Of a DNA stretch of 64,000 nt, positions 1-6,314 are shown one piece after another; the first letter of the stretch is position 1; each line of letters begins with the position of its first letter. Position numbers and translations under genes: made by a program. The notes beneath the pieces were generated by a model. The model saw only the letters and a program-made list of their open reading frames with translations. It did not search any database and had not been told where the DNA came from. The stretch is from Geothrix sp. (GTDB lineage Bacteria; Acidobacteriota; Holophagae; Holophagales; Holophagaceae), in contig JAUXSE010000056.1 of NCBI GenBank assembly GCA_030681515.1, positions 124,001 through 188,000 on the forward strand, read 5' to 3'.

Positions 1-672
1 ATCACCGCCCTGCAGATGGACATCAAGATCGGCGGCATCACCGCCGAGATCCTCACCAAGGCCCTCGACCAGGCCAAGGCCGGCCGCCTGCACCTGCTCG
101 ATCTCATGGGCCAGGTGCTCGCCGCTCCCCGCGCCGAGTTCGCCAGCAATGCCCCCCAGATGCAGAGCGTTCAGCTCCCCAAGGAAAAGATCCGCGACGT
201 CATCGGCAAGGGCGGCGCCACCATCCGCAACATCATCGAGGTGAGTGGCTGTGAAGTGAACATTGACGACGACGGCCTCTGCCAGGTTGCCGGTGCCACC
301 CAGGAGAAGCTGCAGATCGCGATGAAGATGATCGCCGACCTCACCCAGACCGCCGAGGTTGGCAAGACCTACCTGGGCAAGGTGGCCAAGGTGGTCGAGT
401 TCGGCGCCTTCGTGACCATCCTCCCCGGTCTCGACGGCCTGCTGCACGTCAGCGAGATCGCGCACCATCGCGTGGCCAACCCCTCCGACGAGCTGAACGA
501 AGGCCAGGAAATCATGGTCAAGTGCATCGGCATTGACGAAAAGAGCGGCAAGATCAAGCTCAGCCGCAAAGCCCTCATCCCCAGGCCCGAAGGCGCCGAT
601 GCCGAGCCCGAAGGCGAAGCCCCCAGCCACGACGATCGCCCCCGGCGGCCCCGGCCGCCCCGTCGGTCCTGA
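1..672 (+). CDS. pnp: Polyribonucleotide nucleotidyltransferase (PNPase), C-terminal part
   Basis: The open frame enters from the left edge, so only the last 223 codons are present. The first residues (ITALQMDIKIGG) match the end of the second RNase PH core of PNPase. A KH domain follows at about residues 55-115 with the GxxG loop IGKGG. An S1 domain follows at about residues 120-195 (VVEFGAFV, GLLHVSEI). The tail is acidic, then Arg/Pro-rich. PNPase is the phosphorolytic 3'-5' exonuclease of the RNA degradosome. The gene is closed by an intrinsic terminator about 20 bases after the stop. The identification is very secure; the 5' part lies outside the window. Confidence 0.97.
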   Translation: MTALQMDIKIGGITAEILTKALDQAKAGRLHLLDLMGQVLAAPRAEFASNAPQMQSVQLPKEKIRDVIGKGGATIRNIIEVSGCEVNIDDDGLCQVAGATQEKLQIAMKMIADLTQTAEVGKTYLGKVAKVVEFGAFVTILPGLDGLLHVSEIAHHRVANPSDELNEGQEIMVKCIGIDEKSGKIKLSRKALIPRPEGADAEPEGEAPSHDDRPRRPRPPRRS

Positions 673-692
673 ACGTCCACGCCAACGGATGA

Positions 693-720
693 AGAAGAGG
701 CCCGGTTTCGGGCCTCTTCT
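693..720 (+). terminator. Intrinsic terminator of pnp
   Basis: Perfect 12-bp stem (693-704 pairs with 709-720) with a four-base GTTT loop, 21 bases after the pnp stop. The trailing sequence is only moderately T-rich. The hairpin and its 3' flank recur almost exactly at 1949-1978. Confidence 0.8.
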
Positions 721-747
721 CATGTAGAGAGAAAGCACAAAAAACAC

Positions 748-967
748 TTTGCCGGTGATCCACGATGATAAACGGTGATCCCCTCCCGCAAGGGTCATCC
801 GGGCCTGCGGCCCCCGGGCGCGCAGGCGCGACCGGCTGGGTGGGCGGCGGCCCGGGCGGCCCCAAAAGCCGCCATGGCCGCCGCCCACCCAGGGATGACC
901 CGGAGAGTACGCCCCGCCTCCCCATCACCGTGCATCGCTGTTCATCAGGCTTTTCATCACCGGCAAA
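748..967. repeat. Nested palindromic intergenic element of about 220 bp
   Basis: This fills most of the gene-free stretch between pnp and the next gene. Four nested inverted-repeat pairs are visible: 748-759 with 956-967 (12 bp, perfect), 772-779 with 924-931 (ACGGTGAT), 790-798 with 893-901 (GGGTCATCC), and 836-851 with 877-892 (16 bp, perfect). The transcript could fold into one very long hairpin. No convincing coding frame is seen. It could be a MITE-like or REP/BIME-like dispersed element; copy number elsewhere cannot be judged from this window. Confidence 0.75.
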
Positions 968-1015
968 TTTGCTTTTCATCCCCGGCCGCCCCCAGCGGGA
1001 GTAGCGATCTTGAAT

Positions 1016-1049
1016 GTTCCATGGTATCTGTTATATTGATACCATGAAC
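1016..1049. promoter_or_regulatory. Inverted repeat overlapping a start codon (candidate operator)
   Basis: ATGGTATC (1021-1028) is mirrored by GATACCAT (1038-1045). The pairing extends outward by GTTC (1016-1019) and GAAC (1046-1049) with one unpaired C. The AT-rich spacer is TGTTATATT. The right arm contains the ATG at 1044 of the following gene. Protein binding here would block initiation, as in self-repressed toxin-antitoxin operons; an RNA hairpin would hide the start codon. The function is inferred. Confidence 0.6.
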
Positions 1050-1241
1050 CCCATGGAGATCATCCCTCTGTTCGATCGCTACCTCGGCGACCTCAGGGAC
1101 TGCATCACCCTTCAGCCCACGGCGGAAGAGCTTGGTGCAGCCGCATCCTGGCTGGTCCAGCAGGATCTCCATCCGGAGTGGCCCCTCCATGTGCACTCCA
1201 CCCTGAGCGACCTGGCGCGGAGGCTTGGTCATGGGATTTAA
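1044..1241 (+). CDS. Small hypothetical protein, first gene of an unknown two-gene unit
   Basis: 65 residues starting MNPMEIIPLF. An upstream in-frame ATG at 1014 exists, but it would place the inverted repeat inside the gene, so 1044 is preferred. No family is recognised; the protein is small, acidic-neutral and probably helical. It overlaps the next gene by 11 bases (ATG at 1231, stop at 1239-1241), which implies translational coupling. By context (tandem toxin-antitoxin pairs downstream, operator-like palindrome upstream) it may be the antitoxin-like partner of the larger protein. That role is inference. Confidence 0.55.
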   Translation: MNPMEIIPLFDRYLGDLRDCITLQPTAEELGAAASWLVQQDLHPEWPLHVHSTLSDLARRLGHGI

Positions 1242-1914
1242 GCGCACCCTCGGCCCGCCCGCCCTGATCGAGGGCGATGCCTTGACCGCCGCGATGGTGG
1301 GGATCGGAATGAACTTCGCGTCCCCTCCATCTCCGGATCCCAACATCGAGGACACCCTTCTCGCCGCCTCTGTCGAAGGCCTGGATCACGAGGATTACCG
1401 TGTCCTTTCCGTGCTCGTGAGTTGGCTGGAAATCCACGCGGCCTGGATCAACGCCGACCGGATGACCACCCTCACATCACGGCATTCCTCTGACCGCGTA
1501 CGAGCCTTCTGGAGTGCCGTGGGGGGATGGTTGTTCAAGGACCGGCGATTCGCCCGCATGGCCAGGATCTACACGGGGCCCCGGCTGGACTTGTTGGCGT
1601 CTGGCACCGCCTTCCATCTCAGGCGCTCTGGGGAAGACCCCAGATTCGCCGGAGGCCCCCTCGTGGTCCCAGGCAAAGTGTTGCGCGACCGGAAAGCCGA
1701 TGTGCTCACCCCGGCCGAACTCGCCCGGAAGCACAGGGCCTACCGCCGCCGGATCCTGCTGGGCCCTTCCTACCGGGCTGACATGTGGGCAGAACTGGAG
1801 GCGGATCCTTCGATCCCCCCCGCTGATCTGGCGCGACGCACCTATGGGTCTTTCGCCACAGCCTGGCATGTCAAGCACGACTGGCAACTCCTCGCCGAGG
1901 CCCAGGCGACCTAG
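1231..1914 (+). CDS. Hypothetical protein, second gene of an unknown two-gene unit
   Basis: 227 residues from ATG 1231; a TTG two codons upstream is possible. No signal peptide or membrane segment is seen. The central part (VLSVLVSWLEIHAAW) looks helical. The C-terminus (DLARRTYGSFATAWHVKHDW) resembles a small winged-helix or DNA-contacting module. No catalytic motif can be named. It overlaps the preceding small gene and is followed 35 bases later by a terminator hairpin, so the two form an isolated bicistron. The pair sits at the head of a row of toxin-antitoxin modules, so a toxin or abortive-infection role is possible but unproven. Confidence 0.6.
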   Translation: MGFKRTLGPPALIEGDALTAAMVGIGMNFASPPSPDPNIEDTLLAASVEGLDHEDYRVLSVLVSWLEIHAAWINADRMTTLTSRHSSDRVRAFWSAVGGWLFKDRRFARMARIYTGPRLDLLASGTAFHLRRSGEDPRFAGGPLVVPGKVLRDRKADVLTPAELARKHRAYRRRILLGPSYRADMWAELEADPSIPPADLARRTYGSFATAWHVKHDWQLLAEAQAT

Positions 1915-1948
1915 TGGTGCGTCATCTGCGTCAACGCCACCAATGAAC

Positions 1949-1971
1949 AAGAGGCCCGGTTCGGGCCTCTT
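1949..1971 (+). terminator. Intrinsic terminator, near-copy of the pnp terminator
   Basis: 10-bp stem (1949-1958 with 1962-1971) and a three-base loop. With its 3' flank to 1978 it matches 695-725 except for one T missing from the loop. It ends the unknown bicistron. Confidence 0.75.
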
Positions 1972-1984
1972 CTCATGTTGACGA

Positions 1985-2004
1985 AGTGATACAAAAGAAT
2001 CACT
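1985..2004. promoter_or_regulatory. Inverted repeat upstream of Phd/ParE-type pair
   Basis: AGTGAT (1985-1990) is mirrored by ATCACT (1999-2004) around the spacer ACAAAAGA, 21 bases before the antitoxin start. A TTGACG box lies just upstream (1978-1983). This is a plausible autoregulatory operator; no clear -10 box is seen at ideal spacing. Confidence 0.5.
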
Positions 2005-2025
2005 CTGAGGCCAGCGGGGGATCCG

Positions 2026-2286
2026 ATGCTGAAGCTGGTACCTGTGACCGAGGTCAAACGCCGCGCAACTGACGTCATCGCCAGTTTGAAAAAGACCCGT
2101 GCGCCCGTGATGGTGACCGAGCACGGCCGTGAGGCTGCCGTACTGGTGGACGTGGACACCTGGAACAGCCTCCAGAAGCGCTTGGAGATTCTCGACCAGG
2201 TGGCCAAGGGCGTCCGAGGTCTTCGCGCGGGCCAGGTGACCTCCCAGGAGGACGCCAAAGCCCGTCTGGCCAGGTTCGCCAAGTGA
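2026..2286 (+). CDS. Type II antitoxin, Phd/YefM family
   Basis: 86 residues. The N-terminal half has the Phd/YefM DNA-binding fold pattern: VTEVKRRATDVIASLKKTR, then VMVTEHGREAAVLVDVDTW. The C-terminal half is the toxin-binding tail. Members bind operator DNA in front of their own operon and neutralise a RelE/ParE-fold toxin. The stop overlaps the toxin's GTG start (GTGA at 2283-2286). A purine-rich GGGGGA stretch precedes the ATG. An inverted repeat lies directly upstream. Confidence 0.88.
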   Translation: MLKLVPVTEVKRRATDVIASLKKTRAPVMVTEHGREAAVLVDVDTWNSLQKRLEILDQVAKGVRGLRAGQVTSQEDAKARLARFAK

Positions 2287-2567
2287 TTGTCCAGTGGTAC
2301 GACCAGGCCCTCGAACATCTGGGGGATCTGCTGGATTACATTGCCCAGGACAATCCGAGCGCGGCCAAGCGTCTCCACGCCAAGGTCATCGAGAAGACGG
2401 ATCTCCTCGCTGATTTTCCCGCCCTCGGCCGCGTGCCGCCTGAGGTCGGGGAGCCCTTCCGGGAGCTGCACGTGAAGCCTTTGCGCCTCATCTATCTGCC
2501 TGAGGAGAACACGGTGACCATCGTTGCGGTGGTCCGTGAGGAATCCGATCTGGGGTCCCCACGCTGA
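2283..2567 (+). CDS. Type II toxin, RelE/ParE family
   Basis: 94 residues from GTG 2283, which overlaps the antitoxin stop by four bases. The ParE-like pattern is clear: an N-terminal helix pair (QALEHLGDLLDYIAQDNPSA), a central LADFPALGR, and the beta-strand end LHVKPLRLIYLPEENTVTIV. ParE relatives poison DNA gyrase; RelE relatives cleave mRNA at the ribosome. The sequence alone does not decide between them, although the FPALGR segment is more ParE-like. Partner of the Phd-type antitoxin immediately upstream. Confidence 0.87.
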   Translation: MIVQWYDQALEHLGDLLDYIAQDNPSAAKRLHAKVIEKTDLLADFPALGRVPPEVGEPFRELHVKPLRLIYLPEENTVTIVAVVREESDLGSPR

Positions 2568-2652
2568 TCGTTTCGCCCGCCTACAGCAAGAACCTCCGCC
2601 CCCACACCTAGTCCCCATCCAAAGTGTTTCTGCGTCGGGATGAGACCTGGTC

Positions 2653-3024
2653 ATGCAGAACCTCACCATGACCGCCCGGGTCTTCGACCATCTGGCCGAG
2701 CACGCCCCCGGCTGCCGGGCGATCTTCGCCTCCAGCGCCTTCGTGTGCGCCCCGACGCCCGATCCCGTGCGCGAAGACGCCCCCCGCCTCCGCTATCGGG
2801 CTGATATCAAAGCGATGGTCCGCGAGGTGGTGCTCTCCGGAAAATCCATTCCCGAGGCAGAAGAGCCCATCCGGGCCTATGCCAAAGCGAAACTCCCCAA
2901 GGAGAGCTGGACCCGCTTCCTGACTGTCGTCGAGACGGAATTGACCTCGCTGCATGACGGCAACTACGCCCGCAACCAGCTTCGCCCTTCGGAGTTCGCG
3001 GCCTGGCATCGCCGGAGGCCGTGA
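2653..3024 (+). CDS. Hypothetical protein between toxin-antitoxin pairs
   Basis: 123 residues from ATG 2653; ATG 2668 is an alternative. No family is recognised with confidence. The second half (TELTSLHDGNYARNQLRPS) is polar and well ordered in composition, unlike a random frame. An antisense open frame covers the same bases but has less protein-like composition. It lacks a visible partner gene, signal peptide or catalytic motif. It may be an orphan component of the toxin-antitoxin island. Confidence 0.5.
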   Translation: MQNLTMTARVFDHLAEHAPGCRAIFASSAFVCAPTPDPVREDAPRLRYRADIKAMVREVVLSGKSIPEAEEPIRAYAKAKLPKESWTRFLTVVETELTSLHDGNYARNQLRPSEFAAWHRRRP

Positions 3025-3101
3025 ACCGGCATGGGCCCCGTCAGCGACGGTGACAAGTTCGTCGTCCTGTCCGATATCGCTGGCCAGGCAGAGCCGCGAG
3101 C

Positions 3102-3129
3102 TTGACAATGCTCTACATTGTTCTACATT
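3102..3129 (+). promoter_or_regulatory. Promoter with overlapping operator for the RHH/PIN pair
   Basis: TTGACA (3102-3107), a 16-base spacer and TACATT (3124-3129) form a good sigma-70-type promoter. Two operator-like patterns overlie it: the direct repeat TCTACATT at 3112-3119 and 3122-3129, exactly one helical turn apart, and the inverted repeat ACAATG (3105-3110) with CATTGT (3116-3121). This fits self-repression by the ribbon-helix-helix antitoxin encoded next. Confidence 0.72.
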
Positions 3130-3146
3130 CTATCCAGGGGGGTTCC

Positions 3147-3482
3147 ATGTCCCACACACAAATCATCGGCTCCGACGGTAAAGGGAACGGGCTGCAGCGG
3201 GCCATCCATCTGCGAATTTCGGAGACTGAGGCCTCTCAACTGGAGGCCCATGCAGAGCGCCTGGCCGCCGAGCGGAAGACCAAGGTATCTGTGTCTGAGG
3301 CCGCCCGGGATCTGATGGCCAGGGGCCTACAGCAGAACCAGAAGCCGTGGGAGATGGCTCTGAAGAGCCTCTCCTTCGTGACTTGGCAGGGTGGGAAGCC
3401 CATCCTCCCACATCCCAAGGGCGTTCCCGAGGGGAAGGCCCTCTCTGCGGTCGTCCTCGAAGGCCGTGAGGATCCGCTTTGA
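3147..3482 (+). CDS. Ribbon-helix-helix type antitoxin (VapB-like)
   Basis: 111 residues from ATG 3147, preceded by a GGGGGG-rich ribosome site. A TTG further upstream in frame falls in the -35 box and is rejected. Residues 15-55 have the ribbon-helix-helix pattern: AIHLRISETEASQLEAHAER then VSVSEAARDLMARGL. The longer C-terminal tail should wrap the toxin. Its stop overlaps the TTG start of the PIN toxin gene. Family assignment is by pattern and partner; it is not a classical short VapB. Confidence 0.8.
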   Translation: MSHTQIIGSDGKGNGLQRAIHLRISETEASQLEAHAERLAAERKTKVSVSEAARDLMARGLQQNQKPWEMALKSLSFVTWQGGKPILPHPKGVPEGKALSAVVLEGREDPL

Positions 3483-3895
3483 TCCTCTACCTCGACACAT
3501 CCGCACTGGTCAAGCTCCTGCGGGTCGAGTTGGATTCCGAGGCCGTCTGGAAGGCGGCCGAGAACGCCAAGGCCCTGGCCTCCTCGACGCTTGCAAGGGT
3601 CGAAGTCCACTCGGCCTTTGCGCGGCTGCTCCGGGAGGGGCAGCCCAGCGAGGCGATTCAGACTTCGCTGGTCGAATTCGAGGAACTGTGGCGCGGAATG
3701 GCCCAGGTCCAGATGGACCGCGCCGTGGATGCGGCTTGTGGCTTGTGCATCAAGCATCCACTCAGGACCCTGGACGCCATCCACCTGGCGTCGGCGCTGC
3801 TCCTGCGTGAGGAAGGTGGGCTTGAAGTCGTTTTTGCTTGTGCGGATGGACGCTTGCGAGATGCCGCGGCGGCCGAAGGATTCCGCCTGGTCTAG
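3479..3895 (+). CDS. vapC: PIN-domain ribonuclease toxin (VapC family)
   Basis: 138 residues from TTG 3479, overlapping the antitoxin stop. The PIN acidic residues are present: Asp in YLDTSALVKL (residue 6), Glu in ARVEVHSAF, Asp in TLDAIHLASAL and Asp in ACADGRL. VapC toxins cleave tRNA or rRNA with Mg2+ and are inhibited by the cognate antitoxin. The gene ends four bases from the convergent BrnA gene, so the two operons collide tail to tail with no room for a terminator. Confidence 0.9.
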   Translation: MILYLDTSALVKLLRVELDSEAVWKAAENAKALASSTLARVEVHSAFARLLREGQPSEAIQTSLVEFEELWRGMAQVQMDRAVDAACGLCIKHPLRTLDAIHLASALLLREEGGLEVVFACADGRLRDAAAAEGFRLV

Positions 3896-3899
3896 TGGC

Positions 3900-4178
3900 T
3901 CAGGCCGGTTGATGGGTCCTGAGCCATTCCTTCAAGGCGCGATCAATGCGGGTCTGCCAGCCGTCACCGGAGGCGCGGAAGGATTCCACCACATCTCGGG
4001 AAAGACGGATCGAGACCAACTCCTTGGTTGGGGCCTTTTGAGGACCGCGCACGCCCAGCTTGTGCAACAGAGACGCAGGCAGTGCCTCGCGGGCAGGTAG
4101 GGCCTTCTTGAAGTCCGCCGCCGTCCATTCGGGGTTCTCCGTAGTGATCCTTTCAGGGGGTGGTGTTCGCTTGCTCAT
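3900..4178 (-). CDS. brnA: BrnA-family antitoxin
   Basis: 92 residues. The C-terminal ribbon-helix-helix is visible as LVSIRLSRDVVESFRASGDG then RIDRALKEWL, which is typical of BrnA (formerly DUF4415 / BrnA_antitoxin). The N-terminal part (ENPEWTAADFKKALPAREAL) is the toxin-binding arm. BrnA binds BrnT and represses the operon. The start lies 26 bases inside the upstream toxin gene, so translation is coupled. The toxin-first order is the usual brnT-brnA order. Confidence 0.9.
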   Translation of the reverse strand: MSKRTPPPERITTENPEWTAADFKKALPAREALPASLLHKLGVRGPQKAPTKELVSIRLSRDVVESFRASGDGWQTRIDRALKEWLRTHQPA

Positions 4179-4431
4179 ATAGTCTCTCCTCTCTCTGGTT
4201 CGCCTTGCGAAAGCTGATCACTCGGATGCCGATCTGGGTTTCAATAAAACCCAAGGCGTGAAGCCGTTCTTCCAGAAACCCGATGGCCCGGTAGCGGGTC
4301 TCACCGTAGTCTTCCCGGTCGTCCACAACGATCCAGGCCGAGGTAAATTCAAACCCCGCCACCCGCTCGAAGGACAGCCCACGAAGCTCAATGTTCTGGG
4401 CGTTCTTGATGGGGTCGAAGGAAACTTCCAT
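4153..4431 (-). CDS. brnT: BrnT-family RNase toxin
   Basis: 92 residues starting MEVSFDPIKNAQNIELRGLS, the signature opening of BrnT (FDxxKNxxNxxxHGxSFE). It continues with DDREDYGETRYRAIGFLE and IRVISFRKANQREERLYE, both conserved. BrnT has a RelE-like fold and cuts mRNA. A near-consensus promoter lies so close that the transcript should begin at or beside the ATG. Confidence 0.92.
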   Translation of the reverse strand: MEVSFDPIKNAQNIELRGLSFERVAGFEFTSAWIVVDDREDYGETRYRAIGFLEERLHALGFIETQIGIRVISFRKANQREERLYEQANTTP

Positions 4432-4437
4432 GACCTA

Positions 4438-4466
4438 AATGTATTTACAAAAAACATCCATGTCAA
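4438..4466 (-). promoter_or_regulatory. Promoter of brnTA, likely leaderless
   Basis: On the minus strand TTGACA (4466-4461), 17 bases, then TACATT (4443-4438). The predicted start point about seven bases on falls at the A of the brnT ATG (4431). No Shine-Dalgarno can then exist, so brnT is probably read from a leaderless mRNA. TGTAAATACA overlaps the -10 and is a candidate BrnA half-site. Confidence 0.75.
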
Positions 4467-4491
4467 GGGCCGCTGGCCCTCTGAGCCGAAC

Positions 4492-5433
4492 CTACATCCG
4501 CGCGTCGGCGTGGTGCGCCAAGAACCACTGGTAGGTCGCCGCGATCCCCTCGCGCAGCTCCGTCTTGGCCTTCCAGCCCAGGGCGTGCAGGCGCGAGACA
4601 TCCAGCAGCTTGCGGGGCGTGCCATCGGGCTTGGTGGCGTCCCAGACGATCTCCCCCGTGTAGCCCACCGCCGCCTGCACCAGCTCCGCCAGCTCGCGGA
4701 TGCTCACATCCGTGCCCACGCCCGCGTTGAGGAACATCTCGCCTTCGTAGTGATCCATGACGAACAGGCAGGCGTCCGCCAGATCATCCACGTGCAGGAA
4801 CTCCCGGCGGGGCGTACCGGTGCCCCAGAGCACCACCTCCGCGCGGCCCGCCGCCTTGGCATCGTGGAACTTGCGCATCATGGCCGGCAGCACGTGGCTG
4901 CTCTGCAAGTCGAAGTTGTCGCCGGGGCCGTAGAGGTTGGTCGGCATCAGGCTGATGGCGTTGAAGCCGTACTGGCGGCGGTAGGCCTGGCACATCTTCA
5001 GGCCCGTGATCTTGGCCATGGCGTACCACTCGTTGGTGGGCTCCAGCCCGCTGGTGAGCAGGCAGTCCTCCGTCATGGGCTGGGGCGCCAGCTTGGGATA
5101 GATGCAGGAGGAACCCAGGTCCAGCAGCTTGGTGGCCCCGTACCGGTGCGCGGCATCAATGACATTGGACTGGATCATGATGTTGTCGCGGATGAAGTCC
5201 GCCGGGTAGGTGCTGTTGGCCAGGATCCCGCCCACCTTCCCCGCCACCAGGAACACGTACTCCGGCCGCTGCGCCTCGAAATAACGGTACACCGCCGCCT
5301 GGTCCGTCAGGTCCAGCTCAGCTCGCAGGGGCAGCAGCAGATTCGCGCAGCCCTCCGCCCGCAGCTTCCGCACCACCGCCGAGCCCACCAGCCCCCGCGC
5401 CCCCGCGACGAAAATCCTGGAATCCGGTTGCAT
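4492..5433 (-). CDS. fcl: GDP-L-fucose synthase
   Basis: 313 residues from ATG 5433, preceded by GGGGGTG; a longer upstream frame has no support. The extended SDR fold shows the NADP-binding [10 protein letters not shown] at residues 8-17, the catalytic Ser in LGSSCIYP, and the Tyr-Lys pair in NEWYAMAK. The family-specific [10 protein letters not shown] and [13 protein letters not shown] are present. It epimerises and reduces GDP-4-keto-6-deoxy-mannose to GDP-L-fucose. The expected partner GDP-mannose 4,6-dehydratase is not in the window. It is divergent from the glycosyltransferase operon across 95 bases. Confidence 0.95.
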   Translation of the reverse strand: MQPDSRIFVAGARGLVGSAVVRKLRAEGCANLLLPLRAELDLTDQAAVYRYFEAQRPEYVFLVAGKVGGILANSTYPADFIRDNIMIQSNVIDAAHRYGATKLLDLGSSCIYPKLAPQPMTEDCLLTSGLEPTNEWYAMAKITGLKMCQAYRRQYGFNAISLMPTNLYGPGDNFDLQSSHVLPAMMRKFHDAKAAGRAEVVLWGTGTPRREFLHVDDLADACLFVMDHYEGEMFLNAGVGTDVSIRELAELVQAAVGYTGEIVWDATKPDGTPRKLLDVSRLHALGWKAKTELREGIAATYQWFLAHHADARM

Positions 5434-5528
5434 GACACCCCCACAGCTTGTGAGACCCAGCCGAGTCATCAGAGGGTAATCTGATTTCTTCATCCTTGGC
5501 ATCGCACCCTTTCCAGCCGGCAGCCCGC

Positions 5529-6311
5529 ATGACCCCCTCCATCTCCCTCATCACGGTTGTGCGGAACAACCCACTCGTGGCCCAGGCCGTCGCCAGTGGC
5601 CTGGAGCAGGCCTTCCCCGGGCGCATCGAGTCCATCGTCATTGACGGCGCCTCCACCGATGGCACCCTCGCCGCCCTGGCCCCCCTTCGCAGCCGCATCG
5701 CGCACCTGGTCAGCGAGCCGGACAAAGGCATCTACGACGCCATGAACAAGGGCCTGCGGCTCGCCACCGGCGACCTGGTGGGGCTCCTCAATGCCGACGA
5801 TCTCTACCAGGACGACCAGGTCTTCGCCCGCGTGGCCCGGGCCTTCGAGGATCCGACGGTCGAGGCCTGCTACGGCGACCTGGTCTACGTGCGCGCCGAC
5901 AACCCCTCGCGCGTGCTGCGCTACTGGCGCAGTGGCCCGCCCCGGCCCGAGGCCTTCCAATGGGGCTGGATGCCGCCCCATCCAACCTTCTTCGTCCGCC
6001 GCGGCGTCTACGAGCGCCTGGGCCTCTTCGACACCCGCTACCGCATCGCTGCCGACTACGAGTTCATGCTGCGCGTCCTCCTCAAGCATCGCCTGAAGAC
6101 CGCCTACCTCCCCCAGGTGCTGGTCCGCATGAGGGCCGGTGGCGCCTCCAACGGCAGCCTCAAGGGCATCCTGCGCGCCAACGCCGAATGCCGCCGCGCC
6201 TTCCGCGACCTGGACCTGCCCTGCACGCCCCTGTTCACGCCCTTGAAGCTGGCGCGGCATGCCCTGCAGCTCCTCCAGAGGCCGCCCCGCACCATTCCCG
6301 TGGCGGGCTGA
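5529..6311 (+). CDS. Glycosyltransferase family 2 (WcaA-like)
   Basis: 260 residues from ATG 5529; a TTG at 5496 is a weaker alternative. GT-A fold marks are [10 protein letters not shown] at the N-terminus, [10 protein letters not shown], the [14 protein letters not shown] segment typical of colanic-acid-type GT2 enzymes, and the metal-binding NADD (LLNADDLY). The acceptor side shows [11 protein letters not shown] and [10 protein letters not shown]. It probably adds a sugar from a nucleotide donor to a lipid-linked repeat unit on the cytoplasmic face. It is the first gene of a run of overlapping genes to 12.4 kb. Donor and acceptor cannot be told. Confidence 0.9.
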   Translation: MTPSISLITVVRNNPLVAQAVASGLEQAFPGRIESIVIDGASTDGTLAALAPLRSRIAHLVSEPDKGIYDAMNKGLRLATGDLVGLLNADDLYQDDQVFARVARAFEDPTVEACYGDLVYVRADNPSRVLRYWRSGPPRPEAFQWGWMPPHPTFFVRRGVYERLGLFDTRYRIAADYEFMLRVLLKHRLKTAYLPQVLVRMRAGGASNGSLKGILRANAECRRAFRDLDLPCTPLFTPLKLARHALQLLQRPPRTIPVAG

Positions 6312-6314
6312 GCC

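Noticed and set aside
2608-3108. 166-codon minus-strand frame opposite the orphan hypothetical
   Set aside because: Composition is less protein-like and it runs into the promoter of the RHH/PIN pair; the plus-strand frame was kept at moderate confidence.
3102-3146. Upstream extension of the RHH antitoxin to a TTG at 3102
   Set aside because: That TTG is the first part of the -35 box TTGACA; a good ribosome site stands before ATG 3147.
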